DNA of 64,000 bases. Origin: Allokutzneria multivorans. Lineage in GTDB: Bacteria > Actinomycetota > Actinomycetes > Mycobacteriales > Pseudonocardiaceae. Both the position numbers and the translations under genes were made by a program. Every line of letters begins with the position of its first letter. Positions within the stretch are counted from its first letter, which is position 1. Positions 60,541 through 64,000 of the stretch are shown here, piece by piece. The stretch is taken from positions 930,001 through 994,000 of the forward strand of contig NZ_BAABAL010000005.1 of the NCBI RefSeq assembly GCF_039537405.1, in the 5' to 3' direction. The notes below the pieces were generated by a model, which searched no databases, had not been told where the DNA came from, and saw nothing but the letters and a program-made list of their open reading frames with translations.

Positions 60541-60948
60541 GTGGTTGAGGACCCCCAGGTCGAGCCGGTCGACTACCTCGACCTGGACGACCTGCTCGCC
60601 GCCGCCCACGCCGCGCTCGGCCACGCCCCCGACGTGCGTGACTGGGGGCTGCTCGAAGCCGCGCTCGCCCGGCCGAAGGCGGTCGTCTTCGGCGAGGACG
60701 CCTACCCGACGCTGCACGAGAAGGCGGCGTCGCTGCTGCACTCGCTCGCCCGCAACCACGCGCTGATCGACGGCAACAAGCGGCTGGCCTGGGTCTGCAC
60801 CAGGCTCTTCTACGTGCTCAACCAGCGCGATCTGCGCGCGCCGTCGGTGGACGACGGCGAACGGCTCGTTGTCGACGCCGCGACCGGCGCCCGCGACCTG
60901 CCGCAGATCGCCCAGGTCCTGGACGAGTGGACTCAGTCCCTCGGCTGA
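60541..60948 (+). CDS. doc: Doc-type (death-on-curing) toxin
   Basis: 135 residues with the Fic/Doc motif HALIDGNKR (HxxxDGNKR form) near residue 77. The Phe of the classical HPFxxGN motif is absent and Asp replaces Glu/Ala, as in Doc. Doc phosphorylates EF-Tu and stops translation. GTG start directly after the antitoxin stop. The toxin end overlaps the converging MarR gene by 16 bases. Confidence 0.88.
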   Translation: MVEDPQVEPVDYLDLDDLLAAAHAALGHAPDVRDWGLLEAALARPKAVVFGEDAYPTLHEKAASLLHSLARNHALIDGNKRLAWVCTRLFYVLNQRDLRAPSVDDGERLVVDAATGARDLPQIAQVLDEWTQSLG

Positions 60949-61373
60949 CTGTTCAGCACCTTTGAGCAGCGGCCGAGCAGTGCGCGCAGCTGGTCCCGCT
61001 CCTGCTCGCTGAACTCCGCGGCCAGCGCGCGTTCGACCGCGGACGCGCGCTCGTCGGCGGCCTCGAACGCCTTGCGACCCGCCTCGGTCAGCCGCGTCTC
61101 CAGCACGTTCCGGTGCAGCTCGTGCGGCTCGCGCCTGATCAGGTCCGCCGCCTCCAGGTTGCGCAGGATCGTGGTCATCGTCTGCGGCGTGACCCGGCAG
61201 CGCCTGGCCAGCTCGGCGGCGGAAACCCCTGGTTGCTCCGCGAGCACGAGCAGCGCGGAGTACTGGGCGACGGTCAGCCCGGCCGGCCGCACCGCCGCCT
61301 GCTTCACGGCCATCAGCTCGTGCTCGACGCGCTTGATGTCCGCGCCGAGGCGCTCCTCCAGCGGCATGCCCAT
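60933..61373 (-). CDS. MarR-family transcriptional regulator
   Basis: 146 residues with the MarR winged HTH: VAQYSALLVLAEQPGVSAAELARRCRVTPQTMTTILRNLEAADLI. The wing is LHRNVLETRLTEAGR. It diverges from a secreted protein gene over a 100-base region with tandem repeats and a clear promoter, so it probably controls that gene and itself. Ligand unknown. Confidence 0.9.
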   Translation of the reverse strand: MGMPLEERLGADIKRVEHELMAVKQAAVRPAGLTVAQYSALLVLAEQPGVSAAELARRCRVTPQTMTTILRNLEAADLIRREPHELHRNVLETRLTEAGRKAFEAADERASAVERALAAEFSEQERDQLRALLGRCSKVLNSQPRD

Positions 61374-61400
61374 CCACTGATCGTACGAGGCCGCCGCTCA

Positions 61401-61438
61401 TGACGAGTATTGACGAGCATCAGAGTACTGATTACTTT
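61401..61438 (+). promoter_or_regulatory. Promoter of the beta-propeller gene with tandem 10-bp repeats
   Basis: TTGACG (61410-61415), a 17-base spacer and TACTTT (61433-61438) make a good sigma-70-type promoter. TGACGAGTAT (61401-61410) and TGACGAGCAT (61411-61420) are adjacent direct repeats overlapping the -35 element, a possible MarR site. Confidence 0.6.
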
Positions 61439-61472
61439 GTGAGTCCTGATCTGACTATGAGGACGGACTGTG

Positions 61473-62462
61473 ATGCGTAAACTGACTATGGGGCGGCGGT
61501 CGTTGCTCGCGCTCGCTGTCGCGACCACGGCGGCGGTCACCCTCGTGCCGACCGCGTCCGCGACGCGGCACGGGTTACCGGAGGTCGTCACCGCCAAGGC
61601 GCAGAACCTGTTCCCCGAAGGCATCGCGTGGGACCCGGTGCGCGGCGGGTTCCTGGTGACCTCGATCAGCGAGGGCACGATCTCGGTGGTCCGGCCGGAC
61701 GGCGGCGTGCGCCGGTTCGCGGCGCATCCCAGGATGGTGCAGACCTTCGGTGTGCACGTCGACACGGTGCGCGACCGGGTGCTGGTGGCCTTCGGGGACA
61801 TGGGCAGCGGGCGCCGCTCGACCCCGGAGACGACCTGGAAGTCTTCTGGCATCGGGATTTTCAGCCTCAGCACGGGCAGACTGCTGCACCTCGTCGACCT
61901 CGCCATCGGGCCGGGCAGGCACGCCGCGAACGACCTCGCGATCGACCGCGCGGGCAGCGCCTACGTCACCGATCCCGCCTCCGACACGCTCTACCGCGTG
62001 GACCCGCACGGCAGGCCCTCGGTGCTCGTCCGTGACCCGAAGCTCGGCAGCGCCGGCATCGGGATGAACGGGATCGTCTGGCACCCCAAGGGTTTCCTGC
62101 TCTCAACCCGCTACGACACCGGGGCGCTGCTGCGCGTCCCGCTCAACGACCCGAGCCGCATCACGGAGGTCCGCACCGACCAGCCGCTCTTCGGCGGTGA
62201 CGGCCTCGACCTGCGCCCCGACGGCACCCTTGCCGTGGTGACGAACTCTTTTGGTGGCAACGGAAAGCCTGCGGTGAGCGTGCTCCGCGCGAACCGCGAC
62301 TGGACCGAGGCGCGCGCCGTGCACCGGGTCGACCCGTGGGTGGATTCGCAGCCCTCGACCATCGCGCGCACACCGCACGGGAGCTACGTGCTCGACGGGC
62401 GCATGGGCGTGTGGCTCGACGGAAAGGGGAACGCCGACCGGTTCACGCTGCGAAAGCTGTGA
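61473..62462 (+). CDS. Secreted SMP-30/NHL-like beta-propeller protein (Tat signal)
   Basis: 329 residues. The N-terminus has a twin-arginine signal (TMGRRSLLALAVATTAA, cleavage near ASA-TR). The mature part has repeated propeller blades (FPEGIAWDPVRGGFLVTS, ANDLAIDRAGSAYVTDP, GMNGIVWHPKGFLLST, GGDGLDLRPDGTLAVVT), resembling SMP-30/gluconolactonase proteins. Tat export suggests folding or metal binding in the cytoplasm. Substrate unknown. A GTG three bases upstream is the alternative start. Confidence 0.82.
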   Translation: MRKLTMGRRSLLALAVATTAAVTLVPTASATRHGLPEVVTAKAQNLFPEGIAWDPVRGGFLVTSISEGTISVVRPDGGVRRFAAHPRMVQTFGVHVDTVRDRVLVAFGDMGSGRRSTPETTWKSSGIGIFSLSTGRLLHLVDLAIGPGRHAANDLAIDRAGSAYVTDPASDTLYRVDPHGRPSVLVRDPKLGSAGIGMNGIVWHPKGFLLSTRYDTGALLRVPLNDPSRITEVRTDQPLFGGDGLDLRPDGTLAVVTNSFGGNGKPAVSVLRANRDWTEARAVHRVDPWVDSQPSTIARTPHGSYVLDGRMGVWLDGKGNADRFTLRKL

Positions 62463-62474
62463 TCACGGCGAGCA

Positions 62475-63419
62475 TCAGGGCGAGTCGAACAGCGCGCTGA
62501 CCGACTCACCGTTGTGGATGCGGCGCATCGCCTCGGCAAGCGCGGGCGCGATCGAGAGGATCTTGAGCTTCGGGCCGCGCTCGTCGGCGGAGATCGGAAC
62601 CGTGTTGGTGCAGACGATCTCCAGCACGTCCGGCTGATCCCCGATCCGCTTGAGCGCGCCGCTGGAGAACAGGCCGTGCGTGCAGGCGACCCGGATGGAC
62701 CTGGCGCCGAGCTCGCGCAGCCGGTCGAGCAGTTCGAGCACCGTGCTGCCCTTGGCGATCTCGTCGTCGAGCACGATCACGTCGCGCCCGGCCACCTCGC
62801 CGATCACCGAGCTGATCTGCACCTTGTCCTCGGCGAAGCGCTGCTTCGCGCCCGCCGCGACACCGACGCCGAGCAGGCGGGCGAAGTGCGCCGCTTCCTT
62901 GGCGTTGCCCAGGTCCGGCGACACCACGGTGGTGTTGGACAGGTCGTACTGGCGGAAGTGCGCGGCCAGCTCGCGCAGCGCGTGCAGGTGGTCGACCGGA
63001 ACGCTGAAGAACCCGTGCACCTGCGGAGAGTGCAGGGTCATCGCCAGCACCCGGTCGGCCCCCGCCGCGACCATCAGGTCCGCGACGAGGCGCCCGCCGA
63101 TGGAGATGCGCGGCGCGTCCTTCTTGTCCGAGCGCGCGTAGGAGTAGTGCGGCATGACCACGGTGATCCGCCCGGCCGAGGCGCCGCGCGCGGCGTCGGT
63201 CATGAGCAGCAGCTCGACGAGGTTCTCCTGCACCGGGCGCACGAGCGGCTGGATCAGGAACACGTCCCGCTCGCGGCAGTTCGCCTGGAGCTGGACCTCG
63301 AGGCAGTCGTTGGCGAAGCGCTGCGTGCGCACCGGGTGCAGCGGGACTTCGAGGTGCGAGCAGATCTCGGTGGCCAGCTCCCGGTGTGCACTACCGCTGA
63401 AGACTGCGATGTCCCGCAC
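62475..63419 (-). CDS. prs: Ribose-phosphate pyrophosphokinase paralogue
   Basis: 314 residues. It has the Prs fold with GADRVLAMTLHSPQVHGFFSVPVDHL and the PRPP loop VIVLDDEIAKGSTVLE, which departs from the common VDDMIDTGGT. The flexible loop reads RSDKKDAPRIS, where housekeeping enzymes have RQDRKxxPRxP. It makes PRPP from ribose-5-phosphate and ATP. The differences suggest a second, divergent enzyme beside a housekeeping prs elsewhere. The GTG start has AGGGAG eight bases upstream. It lies far from the rbs operon. Confidence 0.88.
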   Translation of the reverse strand: MRDIAVFSGSAHRELATEICSHLEVPLHPVRTQRFANDCLEVQLQANCRERDVFLIQPLVRPVQENLVELLLMTDAARGASAGRITVVMPHYSYARSDKKDAPRISIGGRLVADLMVAAGADRVLAMTLHSPQVHGFFSVPVDHLHALRELAAHFRQYDLSNTTVVSPDLGNAKEAAHFARLLGVGVAAGAKQRFAEDKVQISSVIGEVAGRDVIVLDDEIAKGSTVLELLDRLRELGARSIRVACTHGLFSSGALKRIGDQPDVLEIVCTNTVPISADERGPKLKILSIAPALAEAMRRIHNGESVSALFDSP

Positions 63420-63469
63420 GGACCGCTCCCTGTTCGACGACTGGGCAGGCGATCCGATGGTAACCGTGA

Positions 63470-63871
63470 TCAGCCGGTCTTTCGGCTCGTCATGCCCTCG
63501 CTTGTCGGGTCAACGCCCCAACTGAAGATCTTGTCCGGGTGCACGCGGATCAGCTCCGCGCTCATGCCCGCTGGCGTGTTCTCCTGCTCCGACAAGGCTT
63601 CCGCGCGGCCGCGGATCTCGATCCCGCGCACCCGCCACGGCTTGAACGAGGCGACGTCGTCCACCACGAGCGCGGCCCGTCCGGTGGCCAGCACGTTGCG
63701 GAACTTGCGGGTGGCGCCCATGGTGTAGCCGCCGATGTCGATCGTGCCGGTGTCGGCGTTGTAGTGGAAGCCGACGGGGTTGTTCTGCACCGCCCCGTGC
63801 GCGTCGACGGTGGCCAGCCTGCCGAGGACCTGCTCGGCGAGGTAGCGGAGTTCGTGCTCGGTGAACGTCAT
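63470..63871 (-). CDS. PPOX-class pyridoxamine 5'-phosphate oxidase-like protein (F420 or FMN dependent)
   Basis: 133 residues with the split-barrel flavin/deazaflavin fold: LATVDAHGAVQNNPVGFHYNA, GGYTMGATRKFRNVLATGRAALVVDD and RGIEIRGRAEAL. It resembles the actinobacterial PPOX class of F420-dependent reductases. The ATG at 63871 has GGAG five bases upstream. It is divergent from the SoxR-like gene and shares its operator region, so it is probably a target of that regulator. Confidence 0.85.
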   Translation of the reverse strand: MTFTEHELRYLAEQVLGRLATVDAHGAVQNNPVGFHYNADTGTIDIGGYTMGATRKFRNVLATGRAALVVDDVASFKPWRVRGIEIRGRAEALSEQENTPAGMSAELIRVHPDKIFSWGVDPTSEGMTSRKTG

Positions 63872-63886
63872 GACTCCAGCGAACAA

Positions 63887-63923
63887 CCTGAACTGGAGTT
63901 GAGGTCAAGGTACGGTGGGGGCG
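63887..63923 (+). promoter_or_regulatory. SoxR-type operator and leaderless promoter
   Basis: CCTGAACT-GG-AGTTGAGG (63887-63904) is an 18-bp dyad with one mismatch, the size and form of SoxR boxes. A -10 element TACGGT (63911-63916) lies seven bases before the GTG at 63923. The dyad sits between the expected -35 and -10, as MerR-type regulators require. Confidence 0.6.
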
Positions 63924-64000
63924 TGAACCAAGTGCCGCTCCGAACGCCCGAGCTCACCGTCGGCCAGCTCGCCGAACGCAGCGGGGTCGCCGTCTCGGCC
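63923..64000 (+). CDS. soxR: MerR/SoxR-family regulator, 5' part
   Basis: Only 26 codons are in the window: a short leader followed by ELTVGQLAERSGVAVSA, the start of the MerR-family HTH and close to SoxR. The iron-sulfur cysteines lie outside the window, so SoxR identity is likely but not shown. Start GTG at 63923, probably leaderless. Confidence 0.7.
   Translation, partial: MNQVPLRTPELTVGQLAERSGVAVSA

Overview
The window is high-GC actinobacterial chromosome, most likely from a member of the Pseudonocardiales. This rests on gene order, dense G/C-ending codons, many GTG starts and several probable leaderless genes. No mobile element, CRISPR array, tRNA or rRNA gene was recognised. No stretch longer than about 270 bases lacks a gene.

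Positions 1-16100 form the conserved oriC-proximal block known from Mycobacterium tuberculosis as Rv3917c-Rv3907c: parB (3' part), a GNAT protein, cwlM, trxA, trxB, an anti-sigma-M factor, sigM, a pseudokinase, murJ, a DUF6049 protein, mutT4 and pcnA. A D-Ala-D-Ala ligase-like gene and an aminotransferase are inserted beside parB. A DnaA-box cluster (1613-1686) and a parS site on the sigM start codon (8136-8149) fit this position. Positions 16261-29894 follow the order MFS transporter, YqgE/AlgH, leuS, which in M. tuberculosis (Rv0037c, Rv0038, Rv0041) lies on the other side of oriC. Between them sit a DraG-type ADP-ribosyl hydrolase, an SdpI-like membrane protein, two tandem phytase-like secreted proteins and an exported NagZ/serine-hydrolase pair. 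leuS is preceded by a leucine leader peptide and terminator.

Positions 29973-44873 are accessory and metabolic: a secreted peptidase, a macro-domain protein, a TetR gene with two facing operators, two tandem MMPL exporters (the second ending in an ECF sigma region-2-like domain), and a complete ribose operon (lacI-rbsA-rbsC-rbsB-rbsB-rbsK-rbsD) with two binding proteins. ptsI follows at 45113 with a DasR-type operator across its promoter and start. Then come a two-component system with a DUF1707 protein, a membrane GGDEF protein, an AI-2E transporter and a 738-residue beta-solenoid membrane protein.

Positions 54349-58500 encode a secreted pair. The larger protein (1042 residues) carries about fifteen chaplin-like repeats at a 51-residue (153-bp) period. 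The last 5.5 kb holds a PAS-GGDEF protein, a DinB-like protein, an RHH/Doc toxin-antitoxin pair, a MarR regulator, a Tat-type secreted beta-propeller, a divergent PRPP synthetase, a PPOX protein and the start of a SoxR-like regulator with its operator.

The points most worth a second look are the MMPL-sigma fusion, the chaplin-like repeat array, the nuclease-serine hydrolase fusion beside NagZ, the leuS attenuator, and the DnaA, ParB and DasR sites.
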